DNA of 64,000 nt. Source: Bacillota bacterium. GTDB lineage: Bacteria > Bacillota > Clostridia > Tissierellales > Peptoniphilaceae. Positions within the stretch are counted from its first letter, which is position 1, and each line of letters begins with the position of its first letter. Shown in pieces: positions 35,469 to 44,336 of this stretch. The stretch is taken from the NCBI GenBank assembly GCA_028724185.1, contig JAQYDN010000002.1, positions 82,979 to 146,978 of the forward strand, in the 5' to 3' direction. The position numbers and the translations under genes were made by a program. Under the pieces are notes generated by a model that did no database searches, had not been told where the DNA came from, and saw nothing but the letters and a program-made list of their open reading frames with translations.

Positions 35469-36294
35469 ACAGTTCACCTCGCCTTCCCTTATTTTCAAAA
35501 CGTCTGAAGATAAAGAGCATTCCGAGCAAAATGACGATTAACACGACGGCGATCGCCGAGCCGAACGGCCAGTTTCCCGTCAGTCGAAATTGCTGTTCGA
35601 TGATATTGCCGACCAGATAATATTTGTTGCCGCCCAACAGCGACGAGATGACAAAGGTCGAAAGCGCCGGTATAAAGCACATCAAGATGCCGCTGAATAC
35701 CCCCGGCAACGACAGAGGAAAGGTTATTTTGATAAAGGTCTGAAAAGGCGTCGCCCCGAGATCCTGCGCCGCCTCGACGAGCGAACGATCCATCTTTTCG
35801 AGTATCGCGTAGATGGGAAGGACCATAAACGGCAAAAAATTGTAAATCATCCCCATTAAAATCGCGCCTTCGTTATACATCATGTCGAAGGGCCCCAGTC
35901 CGATCAGCGACAATGCGCGGTTGATTACGCCGTTTCTCCCGAGGAGAGTAATCCACGCGTACGTCCTCAGTAAAAAATTCATCCACATCGGAATGACGAA
36001 CAAGAGGATCAGCGTCGCGGCCGTCTTCGGCTTTTGGCGGGAGATGCTGTAGGCGGCGGGGTAGCCTAAAAAGAGGCACGCCACCGTCGAAATTGCCGCG
36101 AGCGCGACGGATCGCCCGAGGATGCGCAGATACGTCGGCTCGAAAAAGCGGACATATTGCTCGGTCGAAAAGCGGAAATTCGCCATATCCATCGTCGGCT
36201 CTCCGTTAAAGCTGATAAAGACGACCAACAGGAGCGGCAGGACGATAAATAATATCGCCCACGGAATGTAAAACGTCGCATATCGCCTCATCAT
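35458..36294 (-). CDS. potB: Spermidine/putrescine ABC transporter permease PotB
   Basis: A 278-residue permease with six membrane segments and the coupling loop [20 protein letters not shown]. The start at 36294 forms an ATGA overlap with the potA stop and has GAAGGGAGAAGG upstream; the 31 extra residues in the ORF track are potA sequence read in another frame. Confidence 0.93.
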   Translation of the reverse strand: MMRRYATFYIPWAILFIVLPLLLVVFISFNGEPTMDMANFRFSTEQYVRFFEPTYLRILGRSVALAAISTVACLFLGYPAAYSISRQKPKTAATLILLFVIPMWMNFLLRTYAWITLLGRNGVINRALSLIGLGPFDMMYNEGAILMGMIYNFLPFMVLPIYAILEKMDRSLVEAAQDLGATPFQTFIKITFPLSLPGVFSGILMCFIPALSTFVISSLLGGNKYYLVGNIIEQQFRLTGNWPFGSAIAVVLIVILLGMLFIFRRFENKGRRGELYEK

Positions 36295-37328
36295 CCTTCT
36301 CCCTTCATCACGTGGAAGTTGTCCGGTTCGATGTAAAGTCCCACGACCTCCCCGGGTTGTTTCGCGAGTGTCGACTGTACCATCCACTTATCGCCCGCGA
36401 CGTTTAGGATCATCTCGTAGTGGACGCCCTTAAAGACGAGCGACTCCACCTCTCCTCTCAAGAGATCCTCCGCGTCCCTCTTCAGCTCGACGTCCTCGGG
36501 TCGAATGACGACCTGCACGGATTCCCCGGGCGCGAAGCCCTTGTCGACACAGCGGAATTCCCTCCCGTAAAAGGAAACGACGCCGTCTCTTACAAAGGTC
36601 GCGGGGATGATATTGCTTTCGCCGATAAAATTGGCGACAAAGGCGTTCACCGGTTCGTTGTAGATGGAAATCGGCGTCCCGATCTGTTGGATCGTCCCGT
36701 CTTTTAACACGACGACCGTATCGCTCATACTGAGCGCCTCTTCCTGATCGTGGGTGACGTAAATAAAGGTAATGCCGACCTGTTCCTGGATGCGCTTCAA
36801 CTCGAACTGCATGCGCTTTCTAAGCTTTAAGTCGAGCGCCCCGAGCGGTTCGTCCAACAAGAGGATCTCGGGGTCGTTGATGAGCGCCCGGGCAATGGCG
36901 ATGCGCTGTTGTTGCCCGCCCGATAAGGAGGCGATGCTCCGCGATCCGATCCCCGGCAAATTTACGAGTTCGAGCATCTCCTCGACGCGACTTTCGATCT
37001 CCGCCTTCGGCAGTTTTTTCAGTTTCAGGCCGAAGGCGATGTTGTCGAAGACGTTTAAATGCGGAAAAAGCGCATACTTTTGAAACACCGTGTTGACCGG
37101 CCGTTCGTAGTGTTTCATCGCCGTCATCGACTGCCCCTTGAGGAGGACATCTCCCTCGTCCGGCTGCTCGAATCCCGCGATAATTCGAAGGAGCGTCGTC
37201 TTCCCGCAACCGCTCGGCCCGAGAAGCGTCAAAAACTCATGATCGCGAACCTCGAGGTCGATCCCCTTCAATACCTGTGTCTCTGCGAACGATTTTTGAA
37301 TGCCGCGCATCGTAATAATCGATTCCAT
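36291..37328 (-). CDS. potA: Spermidine/putrescine ABC transporter ATPase PotA
   Basis: A 345-residue ABC ATPase with Walker [10 protein letters not shown], signature [15 protein letters not shown], Walker [13 protein letters not shown] and a C-terminal TOBE-like domain ([13 protein letters not shown]). It drives polyamine import with PotB, PotC and PotD. The ATG follows TAGGAGG and lies 10 bp after the upstream regulator gene, in the widely conserved order potR-potA-potB-potC-potD. Confidence 0.95.
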   Translation of the reverse strand: MESIITMRGIQKSFAETQVLKGIDLEVRDHEFLTLLGPSGCGKTTLLRIIAGFEQPDEGDVLLKGQSMTAMKHYERPVNTVFQKYALFPHLNVFDNIAFGLKLKKLPKAEIESRVEEMLELVNLPGIGSRSIASLSGGQQQRIAIARALINDPEILLLDEPLGALDLKLRKRMQFELKRIQEQVGITFIYVTHDQEEALSMSDTVVVLKDGTIQQIGTPISIYNEPVNAFVANFIGESNIIPATFVRDGVVSFYGREFRCVDKGFAPGESVQVVIRPEDVELKRDAEDLLRGEVESLVFKGVHYEMILNVAGDKWMVQSTLAKQPGEVVGLYIEPDNFHVMKGEG

Positions 37329-37338
37329 CCGTCACCTC

Positions 37339-37878
37339 CTAGAAATTGGGCGGGTTCGATACCCACAACAGCGTCGCCTCGTCGCGCGACGCATTTTCAA
37401 AATACACACGCTTATCTCCCGGGCCGTAGAGCGTATCGCCCGCGCCCGCGGAGTAGATCTCTTCCCCGTAGTGTACGAGGAGTTCGCCCTTTAAGATGTA
37501 GGCGAACCATTGACCCTCAAACGGCGTGAGGACCGACGAATTTCCGCCGGATTCGATGTGCCAACGTGTCGGCTCCATCGCGTTTTTTTGCGCGTTCGGC
37601 ACGATGTACTCGAGCCGGTAGCCCTCGTCCTCCGAGATAAACGTCGAGGCGTCGGAGGACGAAAAGACGATCTTCGCCTCGTCCATCCCCCCGAAAAAAT
37701 CCTCGGGGCGCGTGCCGAGCGCGTCCAGAATGTCCAAAAACGTCGCGACCGACGGACTCGCGAGATCCCTCTCCACTTGGGAGATAAAACCCTTCGTCAC
37801 CTCGCTGCGTTGCGCGAGTTCTTCCTGGGTCAATTGTTGCATCAAGCGTAAGCTTTTTATTTTCTCTCCGATATTCAT
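37339..37878 (-). CDS. potR: XRE-family regulator with cupin domain (PotR-like)
   Basis: A 179-residue protein: an N-terminal helix-turn-helix of the XRE/Cro type (about 5-60, IKSLRLMQQLTQEELAQRSE, then FISQVERDLASPSVATFL) and a C-terminal cupin (about 105-175, FEGQWFAYILKGELLVHYGEE) that probably binds the effector. Regulators of this type precede polyamine transporter genes in many Bacillota. It heads the pot operon behind a strong promoter whose start region carries two direct repeats, consistent with autoregulation. The effector (a polyamine) is inferred from the neighbours. Confidence 0.9.
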   Translation of the reverse strand: MNIGEKIKSLRLMQQLTQEELAQRSEVTKGFISQVERDLASPSVATFLDILDALGTRPEDFFGGMDEAKIVFSSSDASTFISEDEGYRLEYIVPNAQKNAMEPTRWHIESGGNSSVLTPFEGQWFAYILKGELLVHYGEEIYSAGAGDTLYGPGDKRVYFENASRDEATLLWVSNPPNF

Positions 37879-37885
37879 ACTATTT

Positions 37886-37917
37886 TAAACTCCATGATTA
37901 ATTTACTAAACTTCATG
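37886..37917 (-). promoter_or_regulatory. Two direct repeats, candidate PotR operator
   Basis: On the minus strand CATGAAGTTTA (37907-37917) and CATGGAGTTTA (37886-37896) occur with starts 21 bp apart, two helical turns, just downstream of the -10 box. The second copy includes the GGAG that is the only visible ribosome binding site of potR. The link to PotR is inference. Confidence 0.6.
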
Positions 37918-37919
37918 CT

Positions 37920-37948
37920 ATTATAAACAGAAACGACGCGCGCGTCAA
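37920..37948 (-). promoter_or_regulatory. Sigma-A promoter of the pot operon
   Basis: On the minus strand TTGACG and a perfect TATAAT are separated by 17 bp, about 40 bp before potR. Confidence 0.85.
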
Positions 37949-37977
37949 TACGGAGGTGGCGCCGCAATTCGGCCAAT

Positions 37978-38011
37978 AAAAAATCGACGCGACATAGACT
38001 GTCGCGCCGAC
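37978..38011 (-). terminator. Terminator downstream of psuG
   Basis: On the minus strand TCGGCGCGACAG...TGTCGCGTCGA is followed by TTTTTT after the psuG stop. Confidence 0.85.
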
Positions 38012-38029
38012 TTTCCCGCGTTTCGCGTG

Positions 38030-38956
38030 TTATTTATGAGCGTATGCCTTGGCGATCTCCGCGCCGAGCCTCGTATTGTTAAAGACCAGGGCGATGTTCG
38101 ATTCCAAACTGTCGCCGCCGGTCACTTCGAGCACGCGTTGAAGCAAAAACGGCGTGGTCTCCTTGCCGGAGATGCCCTGTTTTTTTGCGTCCTCGAGTGC
38201 CTCTTCGATGGCCTTTTCGATCAGCTCTTCGTCCATCGCGTCGGCTTCGGGGATCGGGTTGGCCACGACGACGCCGCCGTGGATGCCGAGATCCCACTTC
38301 GTCTTCATCAATGCCGCGATCTTTTCGGGATCGTCGTAGCGATAGTCGAGTTTATGTCCGCTTCGTCTCGTAAAGAAGGCGGGCATTTCCTCCGTTTGGT
38401 AGCCGACAACCGGCACGCCGAAAGTCTCGAGGTATTCGAGGGTGAGTCCGATATCTAAAATCGACTTGCAGCCCGCACACACCACGGCGACGTCGGATGT
38501 GGCGAGTTCCTGAAGGTCGCGCGAAATGTCCATCGTCGTCTCGGCGCCGCGGTGTACCCCGCCGATGCCGCCTGTGACCAGCAGCGGAATGCCCGCAAGG
38601 CGCGCCGTCAAAATCGAGGTCGCAACCGTCGTCGCTCCGTTGAGTCCGTTTGCGACGATGTGGGCATAGTCACGCGTCGAGCTCTTAATGACGTCCTTCG
38701 AGGTCGCCATAAATTCGAGTTCGTCTTCGCTCAAGCCGACTTTGATGCGGCCGTCGATGATCGCCGTCGTCGCCGGCGTCACGCCCGCCTCTCTCAAGAT
38801 CGCTTCGCAGCGCTTCGCCGTCTCCAAATTTTTGGGATACGGCATACCGTGCGAGATAATCGTCGATTCCAGGGCGACGACCGGTTTATTGGCCTCGAAC
38901 GCTTCCCGTACCTCCGGGGCGATATCCATGTACGCTTTTAAATTAGATAATGTCAT
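38030..38956 (-). CDS. psuG: Pseudouridine-5'-phosphate glycosidase
   Basis: PsuG splits pseudouridine 5'-phosphate into uracil and ribose-5-phosphate. The 308-residue protein shows the family motifs KPVVALESTIISHGMPYP, TARLAGIPLLVTGGIGGVHR and VVCAGCKSILDIGLTLEYLE. I place the start at the ATG at 38956, which has AGGAGG 6 bp upstream and overlaps the end of psuK by 14 bp; the ORF track adds 22 out-of-place residues. With psuK it forms the complete two-step pathway. Confidence 0.94.
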   Translation of the reverse strand: MTLSNLKAYMDIAPEVREAFEANKPVVALESTIISHGMPYPKNLETAKRCEAILREAGVTPATTAIIDGRIKVGLSEDELEFMATSKDVIKSSTRDYAHIVANGLNGATTVATSILTARLAGIPLLVTGGIGGVHRGAETTMDISRDLQELATSDVAVVCAGCKSILDIGLTLEYLETFGVPVVGYQTEEMPAFFTRRSGHKLDYRYDDPEKIAALMKTKWDLGIHGGVVVANPIPEADAMDEELIEKAIEEALEDAKKQGISGKETTPFLLQRVLEVTGGDSLESNIALVFNNTRLGAEIAKAYAHK

Positions 38957-39866
38957 AGTCAACCTCCTGTTTTTCCCGCTCCCACGCCTCTCGATGAAAA
39001 CCGCGCAGGTCGCTGTCGTCACTCTTCAGCACCAGACGCGACGCCGCCATCGCGCCGATCGTCGCGTCGATAAAATTTTTTCCCTCGACGAGCTCCGCGG
39101 TCAACATTCCCACAAAGGCATCTCCCGCGCCCGTCGCTCCCTGGATTTCCATGGCGGACGTCTTAAAATGAATCGTCTCGCTTTTCGAAAAGACATACGC
39201 TCCGTCGGCACCGGCGGTGATGACGACGCGCTCGGCCCCCTTCCGTAAGAGGTCCGCGCCGCAGTCGATCAACCGAGCATTTTCTCCCAAGCCGGACAAG
39301 GCCCGCGCCTCCAGAATGTTACATTTTAACACATTGATCCGGTCGATAAAAGCTTTAAATTTCTCGACTTTTACGGCACTTACGCCGTCGACGACGGCCC
39401 GTATGGACCAGCTGAAAATTTCGGCGAGCGCCTCCGCGCTTAAGTTGGCATCGACCACCGTATAGCGACAACGCTCCGCGAGCGCCCTTCGACTTGCGAG
39501 TTTTTCCGCAGTTAAGCGGTCGATAATTCGCATGTCGTTTACCGCGGTATAGAGCTCTCCTCTATCGTCCAAGACGGCGAGATAACTTCCCGTCGACTCG
39601 CCCCGAAAGACAAACGCGTCGTCGAAGCTCAAGCACGCGGGCGCAGAGGCCAGGATCATCTCTTTTTTATCGTCGTCGCCGAGCGCTGTCACAAGCGTCG
39701 TCTCGACTCCCGCCGATGCGATGTTTGCGGCGATGTTTCGCCCGACGCCTCCGGGCGTCATCGTGACGATGCCCGGATTCGAGTCGTATAGATGCTGTCT
39801 GCTCAGACACCTCCCGCTGATATCGAGATTACACCCGCCGAATACGGCAACGCGAGGCTCTCTCAT
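38943..39866 (-). CDS. psuK: PfkB-family carbohydrate kinase, pseudouridine kinase
   Basis: A 307-residue ribokinase-fold kinase with the start motif VAVFGGCNLDISGR, the glycine pair GGVGRNIAANIA and the catalytic signature GATGAGDAFVGMLTAEL, where the Asp is the base. Specificity for pseudouridine is inferred from its overlap with psuG, the standard partner. Its ATG overlaps the tdk stop by 4 bp. Confidence 0.92.
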   Translation of the reverse strand: MREPRVAVFGGCNLDISGRCLSRQHLYDSNPGIVTMTPGGVGRNIAANIASAGVETTLVTALGDDDKKEMILASAPACLSFDDAFVFRGESTGSYLAVLDDRGELYTAVNDMRIIDRLTAEKLASRRALAERCRYTVVDANLSAEALAEIFSWSIRAVVDGVSAVKVEKFKAFIDRINVLKCNILEARALSGLGENARLIDCGADLLRKGAERVVITAGADGAYVFSKSETIHFKTSAMEIQGATGAGDAFVGMLTAELVEGKNFIDATIGAMAASRLVLKSDDSDLRGFHREAWEREKQEVDYDII

Positions 39867-40450
39867 AGATTCACCCTCTCTCCGCGATTTTTAATCCGCT
39901 TAAAACACGCTCGACAAAGCGGCTCGTACTTTTCCGTGGCGCCGATGACGACCCGGTCGGATTCCGACGTCATGCGGTGACTTACCCACGCGTCGCTTCC
40001 GCAGTGCGCACAAACCGCGTGGTGTTTTTCCACATAGTCCGACACCGCCATCAGTTCTTTGACGAGTTCAAAAGGACGTGCTTCGTAGTCCATATCGAGA
40101 CCTGCACAGACGACGGTCTTCCCCGCGTCGAGCAAATCGTCGAAGCGTCGAAGAACCTCCTCGACCTCGCCGCCTAAAAATTGAACCTCGTCGATCGCGA
40201 TCACATCCGCATTGGCGCGGTTCGCCGCGCTGACGACGCCCTCGATGTCTTCGACGACGACCGCCTCGAGCGAGGTATTGTCGTGGCTTGTAATCGCCGA
40301 GTGAACAAACCGCGTATCGAGCGTCGGCTTAAAGACGATCGTGTTGTAACCCGCGATGCGAAACCGCTTGACCTCTCGTTCCAAGCTCGACGTCTTGCCC
40401 GAAAACATACTTCCCGTGTGTAAAATTAACCTTCCTCGATATTGATGCAT
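39863..40450 (-). CDS. tdk: Thymidine kinase
   Basis: A 195-residue type II thymidine kinase: P-loop GSMFSGKTSSLE, the Walker-B-like DVIAIDEVQFL, and a zinc site formed by CAHC and a distal CRAC pair. It phosphorylates imported thymidine to dTMP. The start follows GAGGAGG. It is the first gene of a tight tdk-psuK-psuG operon, an arrangement that joins two nucleoside salvage routes. Confidence 0.96.
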   Translation of the reverse strand: MHQYRGRLILHTGSMFSGKTSSLEREVKRFRIAGYNTIVFKPTLDTRFVHSAITSHDNTSLEAVVVEDIEGVVSAANRANADVIAIDEVQFLGGEVEEVLRRFDDLLDAGKTVVCAGLDMDYEARPFELVKELMAVSDYVEKHHAVCAHCGSDAWVSHRMTSESDRVVIGATEKYEPLCRACFKRIKNRGERVNL

Positions 40451-40586
40451 CTCGTCCTCCTCGATACAAATTATAGCATATTTTACCCCGATCCCTTCGG
40501 CCGTCTCTTTCGCGCGTTGTCAAGCGATCCCGCTTTTTATATAATGATGACGTACATTCTGAGATGTTTTCTCGAAAGGAGATGTT

Positions 40587-41309
40587 ATGTTAGAAATCGA
40601 CAACCTTTCTAAATTTTACGGGCAGAAACAAGTCCTCCACGGGATCAGTTTCTCCCTCGGGCCGGGGGACATCTGCGCCTTTATCGGTTCAAACGGCGCC
40701 GGCAAGACGACGACGATCAAATCGGCGCTCGGACTGATTCCCTTCGACGACGGACACATTTTAATCGACGGCCACGACATCGAAACCGACCCGCTCGAGG
40801 CGAAACGCGTCTACAGCTACGTGCCGGACAATCCGGAACTCTACTCGTTTATGCGCGGCATCGACTACTTAAACTTTATCGCCGACATCTTCGAACTCGA
40901 CTACGACACGCGCAAGGAACGCATCGACGCGCTCGCCGAGGACTTTCAAATCTTCGACCGACTCGGCGAATCCATCGAAAACTACAGCCACGGCATGCAG
41001 CAAAAACTCGCCTTAATCGGCGCCTTATTGCATCGACCGAAGCTGATCGTTCTGGACGAACCCTTCGTCGGGCTCGACCCCCTCGCGACGCGCATGATCC
41101 GAGAGCACTTTAAGCGCATGGCAAGGGAGCACGCCGCAACCATCTTATTTTCGACGCACGTCCTCGAAGTCGCCGAAAAACTGTGTAACAAGGTCGCCAT
41201 CATCCGCGACGGCCGCCTCGTCTTCTTCGGCGCGACGAAAGACATCCTCGAAAAGGGCAGCTTAGAAGATCTCTTCGTAGAAAGGATGTCTTCCGATGTC
41301 GACGCTTAA
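40587..41309 (+). CDS. ABC transporter ATP-binding protein (exporter type)
   Basis: A 240-residue ABC ATPase with Walker A GSNGAGKTT, the signature NYSHGMQQKLALIGAL (a variant of LSGGQ) and Walker B LIVLDEPFVGLD. It belongs to the ABC-2 or drug/bacteriocin exporter ATPases (CcmA-like). It follows AAAGGAG and overlaps the next gene, its membrane partner, by 14 bp. The substrate cannot be read from the sequence. Confidence 0.9.
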   Translation: MLEIDNLSKFYGQKQVLHGISFSLGPGDICAFIGSNGAGKTTTIKSALGLIPFDDGHILIDGHDIETDPLEAKRVYSYVPDNPELYSFMRGIDYLNFIADIFELDYDTRKERIDALAEDFQIFDRLGESIENYSHGMQQKLALIGALLHRPKLIVLDEPFVGLDPLATRMIREHFKRMAREHAATILFSTHVLEVAEKLCNKVAIIRDGRLVFFGATKDILEKGSLEDLFVERMSSDVDA

Positions 41310-42891
41310 AATCTTATCGCAGCTCGAAATCAAGCGCGGCTTCGCACAATTCCGCAACGGAAAGCAAAAGGCGTTCGGCATCTTCATCTACCTCCTCTCG
41401 CTTTGGGGCGTCGTCGTCATGGGCGGCATCTTCCCCATGTTTTCCTCGACGGGAATGTTGGAATTGGTGCCCGACAGCGAACAGCTCGAACTGGCGGAAT
41501 TCCTCCAAACATACGACATCTTCGCGGCGATCGACATCACCGCCTTCGTCTTCTTTGTCGGGATTCTCTTAATCAGCTTTTTTCAGTTTAAACAGACCTT
41601 CTTCCACGCCTTCGACCAATCGACGCTCTGGTCGCTCCCCGTTCCGAAGAGACACTTGGTTCTCTCGAAATTTACGGGATCCTGGGTGTGGGATGTTCCG
41701 ATCGTCATCGCCTTTTCCGTCGGCTCGCTCGTCATCTGTGCCTTGACGACACATTCGGCGGCAAAGACCGTTCTCTTATTCTTCACATTTCTCGCCTTGG
41801 GTTTGCTCGCGGAATGCCTCGGCTATTTTCTCCGCACGTTGAGCACCGGGGCGGGCAGCAAACTCAACATTCCGAAAATCGTGAAGTCAATCTTCGGCGT
41901 CTTCATCTTCGCGATTGTCATGGTTTTGTACTACTACGAAATCGCGAGAGAGTTTAAAGATTTCGCGCGCTTTCTCCTGTTCTACGGATCCCTGCCCGCA
42001 CCCTTCCGCCTGATGTCCTACACCCTGCACGGACACACTTGGATCGGCATCCTCTTTATCGTCCTCGCGATCGCTGCGTTCTTTTTATTCTTGAACTACT
42101 TTTCTTCCCGCTTCTTCTCGATCGCCGAAAAACTCGCTTCGCACTCCGACGCGAAGGCCGTCTCGGATAAGGACTTAAAACCTCGCTCTCCGCGGCGCGC
42201 GATGATCCGAAAAGAAGTCCAACTCTACTGGGATAACTCGTCGGTCGCCTTGGGCAGTTTCTTCGGCGTCCTCCTCCCCGTCATCCTCGTCATGTGCCTG
42301 CTCGTTCCCTCGATTCGCGACGGCTTTACGAGCTTCCTGTACGACCAGGAGATGGTACCGCCTCAGGCGGCGCTCTTTCTAATCCTCCTCTTCGCCGCGG
42401 GATTCATGAACGTGTCGAGCTTCAGCTTTTCTCTCGAGGGAAGATCCGCCTACATCACCTACACCCTGCCGATAAAGGGCCGCACGATCTTTCTGAGAAA
42501 ACTCGTCTCGTCGCTTATCATGGTCGTCCCCGCCTATATCGTCACTTTCATCCTGCTCGCCGCCATCTTAAAACCCGACGCCCTCTATCTTCCGCTCTAT
42601 CTGATCGGGCCTCTCGCCTATATCTTTTTTATCAACAGCATCAGTTTGTTCATCGACTTTAAATTCGCCAACTACACGTGGACGTCGGCGAAGGAGATCG
42701 CGAAAAACTCGAAACAATCTTTCCTCTCCTCACTCGGCGGTCTCATCATCAGTCTCGTGATTATTTTTATCGGCGTCAACATCATGACGGCATACCCCTT
42801 TCTCTACGCCGTCTTGTTGAGCTCGATTCTGATCGCCGCCGATGTCGTCATCGTCCTGCTTATTAAAGATCTACACGTTTACCATATCTAA
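41296..42891 (+). CDS. ABC-2-type exporter membrane subunit
   Basis: A 531-residue protein with about twelve hydrophobic segments in two halves separated by a basic loop (residues 275-305, SDKDLKPRSPRRAMIRKEV). This is the layout of large putative ABC exporter permeases that pair with CcmA-like ATPases in Bacillota. Translational coupling to the ATPase gene by a 14-bp overlap supports one transporter. The substrate is unknown; no regulator or immunity gene lies next to it. Confidence 0.85.
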   Translation: MSTLKILSQLEIKRGFAQFRNGKQKAFGIFIYLLSLWGVVVMGGIFPMFSSTGMLELVPDSEQLELAEFLQTYDIFAAIDITAFVFFVGILLISFFQFKQTFFHAFDQSTLWSLPVPKRHLVLSKFTGSWVWDVPIVIAFSVGSLVICALTTHSAAKTVLLFFTFLALGLLAECLGYFLRTLSTGAGSKLNIPKIVKSIFGVFIFAIVMVLYYYEIAREFKDFARFLLFYGSLPAPFRLMSYTLHGHTWIGILFIVLAIAAFFLFLNYFSSRFFSIAEKLASHSDAKAVSDKDLKPRSPRRAMIRKEVQLYWDNSSVALGSFFGVLLPVILVMCLLVPSIRDGFTSFLYDQEMVPPQAALFLILLFAAGFMNVSSFSFSLEGRSAYITYTLPIKGRTIFLRKLVSSLIMVVPAYIVTFILLAAILKPDALYLPLYLIGPLAYIFFINSISLFIDFKFANYTWTSAKEIAKNSKQSFLSSLGGLIISLVIIFIGVNIMTAYPFLYAVLLSSILIAADVVIVLLIKDLHVYHI

Positions 42892-42912
42892 ATCATCCAT
42901 ACATCGCCGCAC

Positions 42913-42940
42913 AAAAAACGGGCCGAAAGGCCCGTTTTTT
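42913..42940 (+). terminator. Terminator downstream of the ABC exporter
   Basis: AAAAAACGGGCC-GAAA-GGCCCGTTTTTT, a perfect stem with T-run. Confidence 0.92.
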
Positions 42941-42963
42941 GTGTACTAGAGACTTTTTATTCA

Positions 42964-43084
42964 TAGAAATTAAATAGTTCTATGGAATCCTTTGCAGGAT
43001 AGGATATACTTAAGAAAGTACTCAGAAAATACATAATATCTCGGGTAGTACTTGTCATTTAATCTTCTTTGATTTGAAAGAAGA
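42964..43084 (+). promoter_or_regulatory. AT-rich leader with three inverted repeats
   Basis: Upstream of the stalk-domain gene lie three perfect inverted repeats: ATAGAA/TTCTAT (42964-42984), AAGTACT/AGTACTT (43016-43022 and 43047-43053) and TCTTCTTT/AAAGAAGA (43063-43084). A TATACT lies at 43005-43010 without a good -35. They may be operators or RNA hairpins; I match them to no known element. Confidence 0.45.
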
Positions 43085-43105
43085 ATATAGAAAGGAGTTT
43101 TTATC

Positions 43106-44227
43106 ATGAAAAAATTTTTATTGTCCCTTTTTTGTCTACTACTCTTACTCCCCTTGCCAGCTTTTGCCCAAAATCCAATACATCTTTGTATTAACGACTT
43201 CTATGTCGAGAACGATGTCGACCCTATTATGGAAAATAATCGAGTTCTAGTTCCTATTCGAATTGTCAGTGAATATTTAGGCGCTGAAGTCGAATGGGAT
43301 CAAAAAAGTCAGATGGTTTGGATTCACTCCTATGGTTCAAATGAAAAAACTCTAGAGCTTACTATTAATAAAAAAACTGTCAAGGTCTATTCCGAAAGAG
43401 GCACTCGAATCTATACTATGGATGTGAAACCGAAAATTGTGGAGAACCGAACTTTAGTCCCCATCCGATTCGTCTCAGAATTAATGGATAAACCCGTCAC
43501 CTGGGATCAGGCTAATCAAACGGTCGCCGTTGGAGACTCTTATCATGCCATTCAAAGAAAAGGACACTTAAAAGTACAATGGAAAGGACGATCTTTCCCT
43601 GTAAAATTTTTACAAATTGCAAATAGACCCTTTGTATCCCTTCGTGATTTTTCTGAAAAAATGAACTGGCCCTACACTATTGACCGCTATACCTATGATT
43701 ATGGTGGAGGCGGCATTGGGCTGATTTTGACAGATCCTATATTAGACAAAAAAATCATTTTCCATTCTCGAGGCACAGAATGTGACGGAGTTGCGATTAG
43801 CGCATCAGATAATTATGACGCTAACCAAGTATATTATAATAAAGAGTTCTATATCCCCTTGGACGAACTTATTCTTGGTTTTCATTGGAACGCCTCCTAT
43901 AACGAAGACAAGACCCAAGTGTCCCTTATAGAGAAAGAAGACGGTGTGACTTATCGCTTATTCTATGACCTTCTCGACCCATCCTCTTCTCCTGAAGAAT
44001 ATAAATATATGCACGTCCCCTCTACTCTCTATACAATTGTTTACAAAAACAATCATTTCACATTAGTGCCAATGAATCGTACAATCGAAGACTACACGAA
44101 TGAACTCTATACAAAAATCGAGCAAGGCCTCTATTCTTATAGGGAAGATGATGCTCATCTCTATGGCTGTTCTGTTTTTGTTTTAGATGAAGAAAATAAA
44201 ACTATTACCGGTTTTCAGGCAAATTAA
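43106..44227 (+). CDS. Secreted stalk-domain (copper amine oxidase N-terminal-like) protein
   Basis: A 373-residue exported protein. A signal peptide (about 1-21, cleavage after AFA) is followed by two stalk repeats: NNRVLVPIRIVSEYLGAEVE (about 43-73) and ENRTLVPIRFVSELMDKPVT (about 111-141), the motif of the copper_amine_oxidN1 domain found in many clostridial surface proteins. The rest is a beta-rich region I do not recognise, with no catalytic motif. The gene is far richer in A+T than its neighbours and prefers AAA, AAT, ATT and TTA codons, a sign of transfer. It is alone between two terminators and has GAAAGGAG before the ATG. Confidence 0.85.
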   Translation: MKKFLLSLFCLLLLLPLPAFAQNPIHLCINDFYVENDVDPIMENNRVLVPIRIVSEYLGAEVEWDQKSQMVWIHSYGSNEKTLELTINKKTVKVYSERGTRIYTMDVKPKIVENRTLVPIRFVSELMDKPVTWDQANQTVAVGDSYHAIQRKGHLKVQWKGRSFPVKFLQIANRPFVSLRDFSEKMNWPYTIDRYTYDYGGGGIGLILTDPILDKKIIFHSRGTECDGVAISASDNYDANQVYYNKEFYIPLDELILGFHWNASYNEDKTQVSLIEKEDGVTYRLFYDLLDPSSSPEEYKYMHVPSTLYTIVYKNNHFTLVPMNRTIEDYTNELYTKIEQGLYSYREDDAHLYGCSVFVLDEENKTITGFQAN

Positions 44228-44237
44228 TTTCCGATTG

Positions 44238-44290
44238 AACTATATAAAAAGGACCTGTGACTAAAAATCACGGGTCCTTTTTATATAGTT
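44238..44290. terminator. Long bidirectional terminator after the stalk-domain gene
   Basis: An inverted repeat of more than 20 bp (AACTATATAAAAAGGACC mirrored by its complement) around a small loop, with A- and T-runs, between convergent genes. Confidence 0.9.
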
Positions 44291-44336
44291 TTTTATCTAC
44301 TATTTAATATTTAAATTAAATACTTATTCGTCCGTC

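Noticed and set aside
37339-37360. tRNA-like T-loop sequence GGTTCGATACC
   Set aside because: It lies inside the cupin-regulator coding sequence, and no acceptor or anticodon arms can be built around it.
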